A DNA stretch of 64,000 nt from JBAZWV01 sp964393325. GTDB taxonomy: Bacteria; Patescibacteriota; Patescibacteriia; 2-12-FULL-60-25. This document shows positions 23,754 to 32,873 of this stretch, one piece after another. Numbering within the stretch: the stretch's first letter is position 1; each line of letters opens with the position of its first letter. The notes below the pieces were generated by a model, which saw only the letters and a list, made by a program, of their open reading frames with translations, was not told the origin of the DNA and ran no database searches. Position numbers and translations under genes: made by a program. Where the stretch lies: contig CAYMTE010000004.1 of the NCBI GenBank assembly GCA_964393325.1, forward strand, positions 1-64,000. The letters run 5' to 3'.

Positions 23754-23830
23754 GCGGTCGTAGCTCAGCTGGATAGAGCGCCTCCCTGCGAAGGAGGAGG
23801 TCGGACGTTCGAATCGTCCCGATCGCACCA
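23754..23830 (+). tRNA. tRNA-Arg (anticodon GCG)
   Basis: 77 nt with acceptor GCGGTCG/CGATCGC, D arm AGCTCAGCTGGATAGAGC, anticodon arm CCTCC-CTGCGAA-GGAGG, T arm GGACG-TTCGAAT-CGTCC and encoded CCA. GCG reads CGC and CGU. Most bacteria read CGU/CGC/CGA with an ACG tRNA modified to inosine; a GCG arginine tRNA implies the alternative decoding scheme. Confidence 0.93.
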
Positions 23831-23835
23831 GTATC

Positions 23836-23862
23836 AAAACCCTCGGAATTCCCGAGGGTTTT
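23836..23862. terminator. Bidirectional terminator after tRNA-Arg
   Basis: AAAACCCTCGG (23836-23846) pairs with CCGAGGGTTTT (23852-23862). It ends the tRNA transcript and, on the other strand, the DoxX gene that stops at 23883. Confidence 0.8.
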
Positions 23863-23882
23863 GTGTATGGATGAATAAGGTG

Positions 23883-24350
23883 TTAGCGGAGGAGTGCGGC
23901 GAGACGGGGTCGTGACGCAAAGAACCGAATCTTCGTGAGGCGTGATCCGAGGCTCCAGGGCGTTTGCACGGCACCGCTCGACAAGACGAGGAGTGCGAGT
24001 GCGTAGATGATGTGTTCATCGACCAGGAAGCTATGCTCTCCGACCAGGGGAAATGAAAGAACCGGAAGGTAGAAGAGGATCATGAGCACCGCGCCAAGCC
24101 GTCCAGAAATCTTGATCCCAATGCCCAACAAGAGCGAGAGACCAAGAAGGAAGAGCGACCACGCGGCAACGACGGTGAGGATAGGGAGAACGGTTGGACT
24201 CGCGAGCCACGCGTACAGCGCGGGAAGCGTCTTGGCCGAGAGGAGATATCCCTTCGGGGACCATTGCGGATCGAAAACTTTCGTGACGCCTGCGTAGAAG
24301 AAGAGCCATCCAAGCGCAAGACGGAAGAGAACGAGGAAGAGAGATCGCAT
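23883..24350 (-). CDS. DoxX-family membrane protein
   Basis: 155 aa with four TM helices. LFRLALGWLFFYAGVTKVFDP is the DoxX start signature (R..lG..f...G..K). DoxX-type proteins associate with quinol oxidation, thiosulfate use or redox defence depending on partners. Located 6 bases after nrdG, therefore the third gene of the nrdD-nrdG transcript; that context hints at a redox function but does not prove it. Confidence 0.8.
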   Translation of the reverse strand: MRSLFLVLFRLALGWLFFYAGVTKVFDPQWSPKGYLLSAKTLPALYAWLASPTVLPILTVVAAWSLFLLGLSLLLGIGIKISGRLGAVLMILFYLPVLSFPLVGEHSFLVDEHIIYALALLVLSSGAVQTPWSLGSRLTKIRFFASRPRLAALLR

Positions 24351-24356
24351 ACGGTG

Positions 24357-25052
24357 TTAGCGTGATTGTATCACGAGCGTCGGATAGGTGGATTGTAATT
24401 TTTCTGCGAGCACGGATGCGCGAAGGCCTGGTCCCCGGGACGCGAGATCCGGATTCAGCGTTGTCGTGAATCGCGTATCTTGGATCGCATACGTTTCTCC
24501 ATCGTGGAGATATCCGCCGATACGCAGAAGATCCTCTTCCGTGTGTGTCCCCGGGCAAAGCGTTGTTCGAAACTCATGCCGGATGCCGGATGATTGGATG
24601 AGTTTGAATGTTTGAAGGCAAGAGGCGACGACGCGAGATCCGGCGCGTTGAATGACATCCTCGTATTTTTCCCACACGTGCTTGATATCCATGGCGATGT
24701 AATCGACGAGGCGTTCTTGGATGATCCGCTGAACCATTTTTGGATGAACGCCGTTCGTATCGAGCTTCACCAAAAACCCGTGCTGTTTGAGTTTGTGGAG
24801 AAACGAGGGAAGGTCGGGATGAATGGTTGGCTCACCGCCCGTGACGCATACGCCTTCGATCATCCGCCGACGTTCATCAAGCGACGCGAGGATCTGGTCT
24901 TCGGAGAGCGTCTTTCCGGATGGTGTATGGCAGACGAGCGAGGGATTGTGACAATACGAACATCGAAACGGACAGCCTTGGGTGAACACGATCGATGCGA
25001 TGACGCCTGGAAAATCAATCAGGCTAAGCGGTTGGTACCCGGCAATGGTCAT
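24357..25052 (-). CDS. nrdG: Anaerobic ribonucleotide reductase activating protein (radical SAM)
   Basis: 231 aa from ATG 25052. SIVFTQGCPFRCSYCHNP holds the CxxxCxxC iron-sulfur motif, followed by GVCVTGGEPTIHPDL (SAM-binding GGE) and LVDYIAMDIKH. It creates the glycyl radical of NrdD. The frame is open up to 25148, but only the start at 25052 (MTIAGYQPLSLIDFPG) is family-like; it overlaps the nrdD end by 29 nt. Needs anaerobic conditions. Confidence 0.9.
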   Translation of the reverse strand: MTIAGYQPLSLIDFPGVIASIVFTQGCPFRCSYCHNPSLVCHTPSGKTLSEDQILASLDERRRMIEGVCVTGGEPTIHPDLPSFLHKLKQHGFLVKLDTNGVHPKMVQRIIQERLVDYIAMDIKHVWEKYEDVIQRAGSRVVASCLQTFKLIQSSGIRHEFRTTLCPGTHTEEDLLRIGGYLHDGETYAIQDTRFTTTLNPDLASRGPGLRASVLAEKLQSTYPTLVIQSR

Positions 25053-27174
25053 AGGATTCGCTTGAAGATGTGTGAGCGGGATCATCGGCACGTCGTTCGT
25101 CTTTGCCGGATCGCTCAATGCTGTATTCCGTGCGATCGGCGTATTCACTCTTCTTGCCTTTGTTCCACTGATCTACGGGACGGAAATATCCGACGATACG
25201 TGACCAGATTTCGCAAGACGCAGAGCATTCCGGGCACGTTGTTTGTTCGCCGCGGATATAGCCGTGCGTCGGGCAGATGCTAAAGGTCGGCGTGATCGTG
25301 AAGTAGGGGAGGTGATAGTTTTCCGCGACGCGCTTCACGAACGCACGACAGGTCTTCCAGTCATGCACACGTTCACCGAGAAAGAGATGGAGCACGGTTC
25401 CGCCCGTGTATTTCGTTTGCAGACCATCTTGATGATCGAGCGCGAAGAGTGGGTCATCCGTGTAATTAACGGGGAGGTGCGTGGAATTTGTGTAATACGG
25501 CGCTTCGGGCGTACCGGACTGGATGATGCCAGGGAACCGAGCACGATCTTCCTTCGCGAATCGATAGGTTGTGCCTTCCGCGGGTGTCGCCTCGAGATTG
25601 TAGAAGTGACCGGTGGTTTCTTGGTAGCTTGCGAGTTTGTCGCGCATGAAGTCGAGGACGGTTTCGGCAAGCTCTCTGCCCTGCGGCGTCGAAATATCCG
25701 CGCCGATGAAGTTGCGTGCGGCCTCGTTCATTCCGTTCAATCCGATCGTGGAAAAGTGATTGTGCAGGTTGTAGAGATATCGCTTTGTGTACGGCAGGAG
25801 GCCGCGCTGGATACTGTCTTCAACAACCGTACGCTTGAGTTCGAGTGAATCTTTTGCGATATCCATGAGGCGTCCGAGTCGAGCGAGAAAATCTTCTTTG
25901 GACGTCGCGAGATAGCCGATGCGCGCGAGATTGATTGTGACGACGCCGACGGATCCGGTCATCTCGGCGGATCCGAAAAGTCCGCCGCCGCGTGCCCGAA
26001 GTTGGCGAAGATCCAACTGGAGACGACAGCACATGCTTCGGACGTCGCTGGGGTTGAGAGAGGAGTTGATGAAGTTTTGGAAATACGGAATGCCGTATGT
26101 TGCCGTCATGTCGAAGAGCGCCTTTGCATGCGGCGTTTCCCAGTCGAAATCCTTGGTGATGTTGTATGTGGGAATGGGGAACGTGAAGATGCGCCCTTTT
26201 GCGTCACCCGCGGACATGACATCGATGAACGCGATGTTGATCATGTCCATTTCGGCCTGACAGTCACCATACGTGAATGATTGCGTGACGCCGGCGATGA
26301 CGGGGTGCTTCTCGCGCATGTCTTCGGGGCATGTCCAGTCGAGCGTGATGTTTGAGAACGGTGTCTGCGTTCCCCAGCGTGAGGGAACATTGAGGTTGAA
26401 GACGAATTGTTGAATGCATTGGCGAACCTGCGCAGGGGTGAGATTGTCGATTTTGACGAACGGCGCGAGATACGTGTCGAACGATGAGAATGCTTGCGCA
26501 CCGGCCCATTCGTTTTGCAGTGTTCCAAGAAAATTCACCATTTGTGCAACAGCCGTTTCGAGATGTTTCGGCGGGGACGATTCTACTTTTCCCGGTACGC
26601 CATTGAATCCTTCTTCGAGCAATTGACGCAGACTCCATCCGGCGCAATACCCGGAAAACATATCGAGGTCGTGGATATGCACGTCGCCCTCAATGTGCGC
26701 ATCTCGGATTTCTTTGGAATATACGGAATGAAGCCAATAATTCGCGATGAGTTTTCCAGACGTATTTAAGATCATTCCACCCAAGGAATAGCCTTGGTTG
26801 GCGTTTGCATGGACACGCCAGTCGGATTGCTGAAGATATTCAGCGATTGTTTTCTCCACTTCAACCGCAACGCCTTGCGATGCTCGTGCTTGTGAACGTT
26901 TTTCTCGATAGAGGATGTACGCTCGTGCCGTTTTGTAATGACCAGAACTCATCAAGACAAGCTCGACGACGTCTTGGATGCTTTCAACGTCGATATTTCC
27001 ATCCTCATTGCGGTTCTTTTGCAAAAACTGGTCGATCGTTTCGGTAAGTTTGCGAACTTCCGTTTCCTGAAATTCTGCCGTCGCGTGAGCCGCTTTTTGA
27101 ATGGCTTGGAAGATCCGTTGCTTATCGTACGCGGTCCGATCTCCATTCCGTTTGGTGACGAGCGTTGTTGGCAT
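25024..27174 (-). CDS. nrdD: Anaerobic ribonucleoside-triphosphate reductase
   Basis: 716 aa from ATG 27174 (MPTTLVTKRNG). An ATP-cone occupies residues about 5-95; the glycyl-radical barrel follows. Visible marks: YFTITPTFSICPTHGYIRGE, the zinc site CPTH...CPECSASC, and the radical loop SRIVGYFRPVDQWNKGK near the C-terminus. It makes dNTPs without oxygen. The C-terminal tail beyond the usual EYADR end is an extension that overlaps nrdG. It is the only reductase in the window, which fits a strict or facultative anaerobe. Confidence 0.95.
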   Translation of the reverse strand: MPTTLVTKRNGDRTAYDKQRIFQAIQKAAHATAEFQETEVRKLTETIDQFLQKNRNEDGNIDVESIQDVVELVLMSSGHYKTARAYILYREKRSQARASQGVAVEVEKTIAEYLQQSDWRVHANANQGYSLGGMILNTSGKLIANYWLHSVYSKEIRDAHIEGDVHIHDLDMFSGYCAGWSLRQLLEEGFNGVPGKVESSPPKHLETAVAQMVNFLGTLQNEWAGAQAFSSFDTYLAPFVKIDNLTPAQVRQCIQQFVFNLNVPSRWGTQTPFSNITLDWTCPEDMREKHPVIAGVTQSFTYGDCQAEMDMINIAFIDVMSAGDAKGRIFTFPIPTYNITKDFDWETPHAKALFDMTATYGIPYFQNFINSSLNPSDVRSMCCRLQLDLRQLRARGGGLFGSAEMTGSVGVVTINLARIGYLATSKEDFLARLGRLMDIAKDSLELKRTVVEDSIQRGLLPYTKRYLYNLHNHFSTIGLNGMNEAARNFIGADISTPQGRELAETVLDFMRDKLASYQETTGHFYNLEATPAEGTTYRFAKEDRARFPGIIQSGTPEAPYYTNSTHLPVNYTDDPLFALDHQDGLQTKYTGGTVLHLFLGERVHDWKTCRAFVKRVAENYHLPYFTITPTFSICPTHGYIRGEQTTCPECSASCEIWSRIVGYFRPVDQWNKGKKSEYADRTEYSIERSGKDERRADDPAHTSSSESYDHCRVPTA

Positions 27175-27180
27175 ACATGA

Positions 27181-27210
27181 AATAAAATAAAAACTCACCG
27201 GGGGAGTGAG
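27181..27210 (-). terminator. Terminator or attenuator between the zinc ribbon gene and nrdD
   Basis: On the minus strand CTCAC-TCCCCCG-GTGAG is followed by TTTTTATTTTATTT, only 7 bases before the nrdD start. It may end the small zinc-ribbon transcript or attenuate read-through into nrdD. Confidence 0.55.
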
Positions 27211-27232
27211 CTTCAAGAGCTTCGCGGGTTAT

Positions 27233-27439
27233 TTAGGTCGCTGACGTATTGTGGTCAATCGCGACACGATGCGGACACTTGGGGATCAAGCAGAGGAGTT
27301 CGTTGAACTCGCTTTTCTTGATCACGTTGGTTTCATGACAATGCTTACACTTAATGTCGATTTCTCCTTCGACGAGGATGCCTTTAAAGAGCAGTTTGTG
27401 ACAGGCGGTACAGCGGTGCTCTTTACAGGCGATGGACAT
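27233..27439 (-). CDS. Small Com-like zinc-ribbon protein
   Basis: 68 aa. CTACHKLLFKGILVEGEIDI then KCKHCHETNVI gives two CxxC pairs with the KLL.KG spacing of the phage Mu Com family, and a third pair-like CLIPKC near the end. Com proteins bind RNA and activate translation; here it precedes nrdD (NrdR, the usual zinc-ribbon reductase regulator, has an ATP-cone that is absent). A regulatory role on nrdD is a guess. Confidence 0.65.
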   Translation of the reverse strand: MSIACKEHRCTACHKLLFKGILVEGEIDIKCKHCHETNVIKKSEFNELLCLIPKCPHRVAIDHNTSAT

Positions 27440-27590
27440 ACGTATGCGGATCTAAAGAAAAGGGCGTAAAAATGAGTAAAATACTATATATTGTGGTTGC
27501 CAACGAAGTATACCACAACATCTAGTATCCATTGGAAGGGCTCTCTGTGGAAAAGTTGCCTTCCATACCCGCGATGGGTACGCTTTTCCT

Positions 27591-29669
27591 ATGGTTGGAT
27601 GGAATGATCCCGTAGCATTTTTGCACGGCCTCTCGACGCACGAACGGAAGGTGCTGAAATCGTTGAATATTCAGACGGTGGGCGAGCTCTTGTCTATTCT
27701 GCCGCGACGATACGATGACTACTCGCGCCTCACGCCGATTGCGAAGGCCCCGCTTGGTGTCCCGATCACCGTGCGTGCAAGCGTTGTTCAGATTGGGCAG
27801 GCGAAAACGTTCCGTCGACGGTTTTCGATCATCAAGGCGACGATCGCGGACGCAACGGGATCGATCAATGTGACGTGGTTTAATCAACCGTGGCTTTTGA
27901 AGACGCTATTTCCCGGCGCAGAGATTTACGTCTCCGGTGCGATCACGCAACGTCCACGGTTTGGTCGTGGATTTACGAGCCCGCTCTGGGAGCCGGCGAC
28001 GCAAGAGACGATTGCTGCGGGAACGGTGGCACCGGTGTACCCGCTTACCGGACAGATAACGCAAAAAACACTTCGTCGTATTATCCATGCGGCAATGGAT
28101 GATGTAGATATTCCGCCGGATCCGATCCCCGAGACGATACGTGCAACAGCGCGAGTAGATTCGTATCCAACGGCGTTGCGTAACGTCCATCGTCCCGCGA
28201 GTATGGCAGACGCGGAAGCGGGGAGACGGCGTCTGGCATTCGGTGAGTTGCTTGTGTATCAGCTTGCACTTCGGATGGCGCGGTTTGAGGCGGACACTTC
28301 AGGAACGCCGCAGGTGACGTTCGATGAAGCGTTTGCGAAGACGTTCGCGTCGTCGCTTCCTTTTGAACTGACGGATGATCAAAAAAAGGCGGTCTGGGCG
28401 GCAGTGAAGGATCTCACATCGGTGCGCCCGATGCGGCGTTTGTTGCAGGGCGATGTTGGTTCGGGGAAGACCGTCGTCGCCGCGATGCTCGCCGCGCTCG
28501 TCTTTCGCTCCGGATCATCAACGGCGCTCTTGGCGCCGACGGATCTTCTCGCGAAACAGCATGCGGCAACGTGTGAGCGGTTTTTAACGGTGCACGGGAT
28601 TCCGATTCTCCTGCTCACGGCATCAACGCGAAAGCTCTACGAAGGGGGAGAAACGACATCGCTCTCAACCACGGCGGCGCGCGAACGGATCGCAAGAGGA
28701 CGTATCGTGGTCATTGGGACGCATGCACTGCTCGAACGCGGCGCGGCGCCTCCGGATCTATCGCTCGTGATCGTGGACGAACAGCATCGGTTTGGTGTTG
28801 CGCAACGAGAGGCGCTCACGGTCGCGGCGCGAGAAGATGGCCGTGTGCCGCATCTCCTTTCTATGTCTGCGACGCCGATTCCGCGATCGTTGGCGTTGAC
28901 GCTGCTTGGTGATCTTGATGTGTCTGTGATTCGTACAAAGCCGAGCGGGCGTAAACCTGTGGAGACGGTTGCGGTGATTGGGGAGACGGGGCGGGAACGA
29001 GCATATCAGGCAATACGTGATGAGGTGATCAACGGTCATCGCTCCTTTGTCGTATGTCCGCTTATTGACCCATCGGACACACTTGGTGTGAAGAGTGCCG
29101 AAGAAGAATCGCGGCGATTAGCGTCAGGACCGCTCGCGGGACTGCGGATCGGGATGGTACACGGCAAAATGTCCGCATCCGAAAAAGACGAACAGATGTC
29201 GATGTTCGCGTCCGGGTCGTTAGATGTATTAGTAGCAACGACGGTTGTGGAAGTCGGTGTGGATGTCCCAGAGGCAACAGTGATGGTGATCGATGGCGCG
29301 GAACGGTTTGGATTGGCGCAACTTCATCAGCTTCGTGGGCGCGTCGGCCGATCGTCGCACCCATCACGCTGTTTTCTTATCGCGACAGATGAGAGTGCGT
29401 CGCTTGAGCGGCTTCGCGTGCTTGAACGTACACATGATGGATTTGATGTTGCAGAGGCAGATCTTCGCTTGCGTGGATCGGGGAATATCCTTGGAACGCA
29501 ACAGAGCGGATCGCCGATTTTTCGTGCCGCGCGGCAGGACGATCTTGATCTCATGGCCGCTGCGCGCGATGCATCGGCAACCTTGATCGAAGAAGATGCG
29601 GCGCTTTCAATGTATCCGACACTTCGTGATCTCGTGCGTTCTGTTCGAGAAACAAGTCATCAAGAGTAG
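27591..29669 (+). CDS. recG: ATP-dependent DNA helicase RecG
   Basis: 692 aa, typical. An N-terminal wedge/OB domain (about 50-150, with INVTWFNQPWLLKTLF), helicase motif I GDVGSGKT (about 287-294), DEQH (about 395), SMSATPIPRSLALTLLGDLD (motif III) and the TRG region RGRVGRSSHPSRCFL. It remodels stalled replication forks and branched DNA. A 151-bp divergent gap with an AT-rich patch (around 27470-27500) separates it from the zinc-ribbon gene. Confidence 0.95.
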   Translation: MVGWNDPVAFLHGLSTHERKVLKSLNIQTVGELLSILPRRYDDYSRLTPIAKAPLGVPITVRASVVQIGQAKTFRRRFSIIKATIADATGSINVTWFNQPWLLKTLFPGAEIYVSGAITQRPRFGRGFTSPLWEPATQETIAAGTVAPVYPLTGQITQKTLRRIIHAAMDDVDIPPDPIPETIRATARVDSYPTALRNVHRPASMADAEAGRRRLAFGELLVYQLALRMARFEADTSGTPQVTFDEAFAKTFASSLPFELTDDQKKAVWAAVKDLTSVRPMRRLLQGDVGSGKTVVAAMLAALVFRSGSSTALLAPTDLLAKQHAATCERFLTVHGIPILLLTASTRKLYEGGETTSLSTTAARERIARGRIVVIGTHALLERGAAPPDLSLVIVDEQHRFGVAQREALTVAAREDGRVPHLLSMSATPIPRSLALTLLGDLDVSVIRTKPSGRKPVETVAVIGETGRERAYQAIRDEVINGHRSFVVCPLIDPSDTLGVKSAEEESRRLASGPLAGLRIGMVHGKMSASEKDEQMSMFASGSLDVLVATTVVEVGVDVPEATVMVIDGAERFGLAQLHQLRGRVGRSSHPSRCFLIATDESASLERLRVLERTHDGFDVAEADLRLRGSGNILGTQQSGSPIFRAARQDDLDLMAAARDASATLIEEDAALSMYPTLRDLVRSVRETSHQE

Positions 29670-29712
29670 CGCGAATTCATGGATGAACTCTCCATCCGCC
29701 GACCGCATACGT

Positions 29713-31077
29713 CTACACGATGTGAATCATCTGGAGCGCTTCGCGCAAGGTTCCTGCTTCTTTGACGGCGAGATCTTTTGGCGCATGTTTTCCTTGTCCT
29801 TTTGGCACGAGTGCTTGCGTGAATCCAAGACGAGCCGCCTCTTTAAGGCGAAGCTCCGGCGTTCCGACGGGTCGGAGTTCTCCCGCGAGACCAATCTCTC
29901 CGAATACGAGTAAGCGCGGATCAAGCGGAGAATCTTTGACAGCACTTGCGATTGCGAGGGCGAGCGCAAGGTCTGCGCTTGGATCTCGCGCATCAATGCC
30001 GCCAGCGGCATTTGCGTAGACGTCTTTATCGCCCGCTTGGATGCCCGCTCGTCTGCCAAGAACGGCGAGGAGCATGCCGAGACGCGCGGGATCGATGCCG
30101 GTTGCGCGACGAACGGGCGTTCCGTATCCCGCAGGTGCGACGAGCGCTTGGATCTCGATTAAGAGTGCGCGATGACCCTCGACGAGACAGGTGACGGACG
30201 ATCCGGGGACGCCGACTGCACGATCACGGAGGAGCTCGGACGAAGCGTCCTCAATCGGTTCGAGTCCGCGTTCCGTCATTGAGAGGAGTGCGATGTCATC
30301 GGTAGAGCCGAATCGATGCTTGAACGTTCGTAGGACGCGATAGTGGTGCGTTCGATCTCCTTCCAGATACAGCACGGTGTCGACGAGGTGTTCAAGGAGT
30401 CGCGGGCCGGCGATATCGCCGTCTTTGGTGACTTGCCCGACGATGATGATCGGACGATGTGACCGTTTTGCGGCTTCAGTGAGCAGCGCGCCGGACGCGC
30501 GTATCTGCGTAGCGCTTCCGGGTTCGCTTTCGACGCCCGGTGTTCGCATGGTTTGGATGGAGTCGATAATCGCGAGCGCGGGGAGTTCGCTTTCAATTGT
30601 CGCGGCAACGGCAGACGCATCCGTTCGATCGACGAATCGGAGCGATTCGGGAATGTCGGGCATGAGTCGTTCGAGGCGTCGGCGGATTTGTGCGGGAGAT
30701 TCTTCGCCGGTTACGTAGATGACGGTTTCGTTTTGTTTTGCTCGGGCGAGACCGAGTTGCGCGAGGAGGGTGGATTTCCCTACGCCTGGTTCGCCGGCAA
30801 TGAGGGTTACGGAGCCATCCACGATGCCGCCTCCAAGCATCGTATCAAGTGGGGTGAATCCGCTTGGATGGAGCTTTGCGAGGCTCGCAGCCGCATCCGA
30901 ACGAAACGATTTGCTCGCGATGGGTGCGGTCGATGCGGCTCGTCGAACAGGCGCGTCGTCTTCTTGGACGGGTGTTTGGTCGATGGATCCCCATGCGCCG
31001 CATGCGGTGCATCGCCCCGTCCATTTTGGAAATTGGGCGTCGCACTTGTGGCAGACGTATACGGGATGCTTTGGCAT
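29713..31077 (-). CDS. radA: DNA repair protein RadA/Sms
   Basis: 454 aa. The N-terminal zinc finger is CHKCDAQFPKWTGRCTACGAW; Walker A is GEPGVGKST; the RadA signature, usually KNRFG, reads KHRFG (in FKHRFGSTDD); a Lon-like C-terminal domain follows. RadA promotes branch migration in recombination. It is the last gene of the long minus-strand run and converges with recG with a 43-bp gap holding only a weak hairpin. Confidence 0.93.
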   Translation of the reverse strand: MPKHPVYVCHKCDAQFPKWTGRCTACGAWGSIDQTPVQEDDAPVRRAASTAPIASKSFRSDAAASLAKLHPSGFTPLDTMLGGGIVDGSVTLIAGEPGVGKSTLLAQLGLARAKQNETVIYVTGEESPAQIRRRLERLMPDIPESLRFVDRTDASAVAATIESELPALAIIDSIQTMRTPGVESEPGSATQIRASGALLTEAAKRSHRPIIIVGQVTKDGDIAGPRLLEHLVDTVLYLEGDRTHHYRVLRTFKHRFGSTDDIALLSMTERGLEPIEDASSELLRDRAVGVPGSSVTCLVEGHRALLIEIQALVAPAGYGTPVRRATGIDPARLGMLLAVLGRRAGIQAGDKDVYANAAGGIDARDPSADLALALAIASAVKDSPLDPRLLVFGEIGLAGELRPVGTPELRLKEAARLGFTQALVPKGQGKHAPKDLAVKEAGTLREALQMIHIV

Positions 31078-31124
31078 GCTCGAATCCTGCCATGCGCTCG
31101 GAAAGAAGGCTAGGGATGCGGCGG

Positions 31125-32867
31125 TTATTGTTGATCTGGGGGAATCGTTACATCGTTTTGCGGAAGAAGTTCCGTCGGTTTGAGAAGACCCTGCGTGCTC
31201 TCAAGGAGCGCTTCTGTGATCGCCTTCGCGTCGATATCTCCGTTTTGAAGGATGAATTTTCGATCGTACAGGTTTCGTTTTTTGATGATGTTCTTCGCGA
31301 GTTTGTCTTCCAGTTCTTTGTTTCGCGCGCAGCCGAGAGAATCGGTTGACGGATCACACAGACAATTGCGTTCAATAATTTCGGCGATCACGAGACCTTT
31401 TGCGCCGGTAACGCCTGCATAGGTACTCGCCCCAACGCAGTAGGCGAATTTATAGACGCTGTCTTGGTAGGGAAGACAGGGTTTTACGAATCCAAGGTGC
31501 GAATCCAAAAAGTCTTGGGGAGATTTAAATTTTCGACTGCATTGGACAGACGGGATCCACACTTCGACGCCATCTTTGATAACGGCTGCATGTGACTTGA
31601 TGGGCTGGCATTTATCTCCACAGGCGCCGTAGGAATCACGCGAGCTGTTTTGACAGAGGCTGACGCATGCGGCGCCAAGTTCTTTGCCGGAGTTAAATGT
31701 CGAGCAGGGGAGCGGATGCGGTTTTTTATTGTTGTACGGTTCGAAGGCGAGTGGGCCGAACGCAAGGTGGGCGCAGGATCCCTGTGGCATGTCACGTTGC
31801 GTGCATCCGATGCCTCCGTAGTTGTAGCTTAAGCTTGATGCGCCGCCGTCTGCGAGATTGAAGACGGCTCCCACGCCTGCTTCTGTGACGATTTGCGCCA
31901 TGATGACAGCGGCGGGAACGCCACTCCGTTGTTGCTCTTTGAGATAAAAATCAATCGTTTTTTGATCCAGACAGCGCCCTTTACTGCAGAGGGTGTAATT
32001 TGATTTCAAAACTTTTGCTCCGTTGATATAAAAGTATTTTTGCTCGCCTGGCTCTTTGTAGGATGGATTCCGCCCCGGACATTCCCCCATGGGGATTTTT
32101 TGGTCTTTTCCAGATCCTGTCCCTCGAGCAACGCCGAGCTCCGAAAGCGTCCCCGGCGCATCGAATCGTCCACCCATGTACGATTGTGGATCGGGTTTAA
32201 TCAAGGGAACTTTAATCGCGCCAAGTTCAAGTGTGGCGGGATTTACCGTCGAGAGAATGACGTAGGCGCCCATGACGAGCACGAGCCCGATGAGCGCATC
32301 AACGATGATGCCTTTTCCTTGTCTGACTTTTGCACCGGTTGCGCCAACGACATACAAAAACCCTCCATACACGATCATGATCGCCGCCGCGATCGCGCTC
32401 ACCGTAATCAAAAATTTATATGCCGCCGCGACATATTGTGCAAAAAAGGGGATGAGAAGATAGTCACCTTGCTGAATGCCTTTTGTCGCAAAGACGAGTC
32501 CGGGAATTTTGACGTTGAGATCCGGTGAGGTGATGTTTGTTCCGGTATTCTCATTTGCGGGCTTCACGGGTTGGAACGGCGGTTTGTAGAGCATCTCTTC
32601 AACGGGGCCTTGTGTGCAGGTCCCGCCGGCAGCCACCGTTTTGCAATCCGGACTGCTTGTACAGGTATACGTTTTTACCGAATCATTTTTTGAAAGACTC
32701 GGAAGGTTTGAACACTCTGATTCGCTTGTGAGACAAATCTTTGCGGTGGGATCGGTCGGTGACGTGCACGTGCAGCACGGCGATGCGGAAAATACTGAAG
32801 ACGGTATCAAAAACGCGATGGCGATCAATGCGATCCGGATAGAGGAGAGGATGGAAGAACGGCTCAT
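31125..32867 (-). CDS. VirB2-like membrane head fused to a glucosaminidase-like (GH73) domain
   Basis: 580 aa. Signal peptide (1-27), a CCTC plus further Cys region (31-85), the linker LNVKIPGLVFAT, then two TM helices (about 148-172 and 186-207) joined by GATGAKVRQGKGIIVDALIG, as in TrbC/VirB2 pilins. From about 300 comes GVPAAVIMAQIVTEAGVGA with probable catalytic Glu329, a YNYGGIGC motif and a late DFLDSHLGF, matching the order of GH73 N-acetylglucosaminidases. Many extra Cys pairs suggest disulfides. I infer a surface-anchored wall hydrolase. It starts 6 bases after the gene at 32874. Confidence 0.7.
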   Translation of the reverse strand: MSRSSILSSIRIALIAIAFLIPSSVFSASPCCTCTSPTDPTAKICLTSESECSNLPSLSKNDSVKTYTCTSSPDCKTVAAGGTCTQGPVEEMLYKPPFQPVKPANENTGTNITSPDLNVKIPGLVFATKGIQQGDYLLIPFFAQYVAAAYKFLITVSAIAAAIMIVYGGFLYVVGATGAKVRQGKGIIVDALIGLVLVMGAYVILSTVNPATLELGAIKVPLIKPDPQSYMGGRFDAPGTLSELGVARGTGSGKDQKIPMGECPGRNPSYKEPGEQKYFYINGAKVLKSNYTLCSKGRCLDQKTIDFYLKEQQRSGVPAAVIMAQIVTEAGVGAVFNLADGGASSLSYNYGGIGCTQRDMPQGSCAHLAFGPLAFEPYNNKKPHPLPCSTFNSGKELGAACVSLCQNSSRDSYGACGDKCQPIKSHAAVIKDGVEVWIPSVQCSRKFKSPQDFLDSHLGFVKPCLPYQDSVYKFAYCVGASTYAGVTGAKGLVIAEIIERNCLCDPSTDSLGCARNKELEDKLAKNIIKKRNLYDRKFILQNGDIDAKAITEALLESTQGLLKPTELLPQNDVTIPPDQQ

Positions 32868-32873
32868 AGGATT

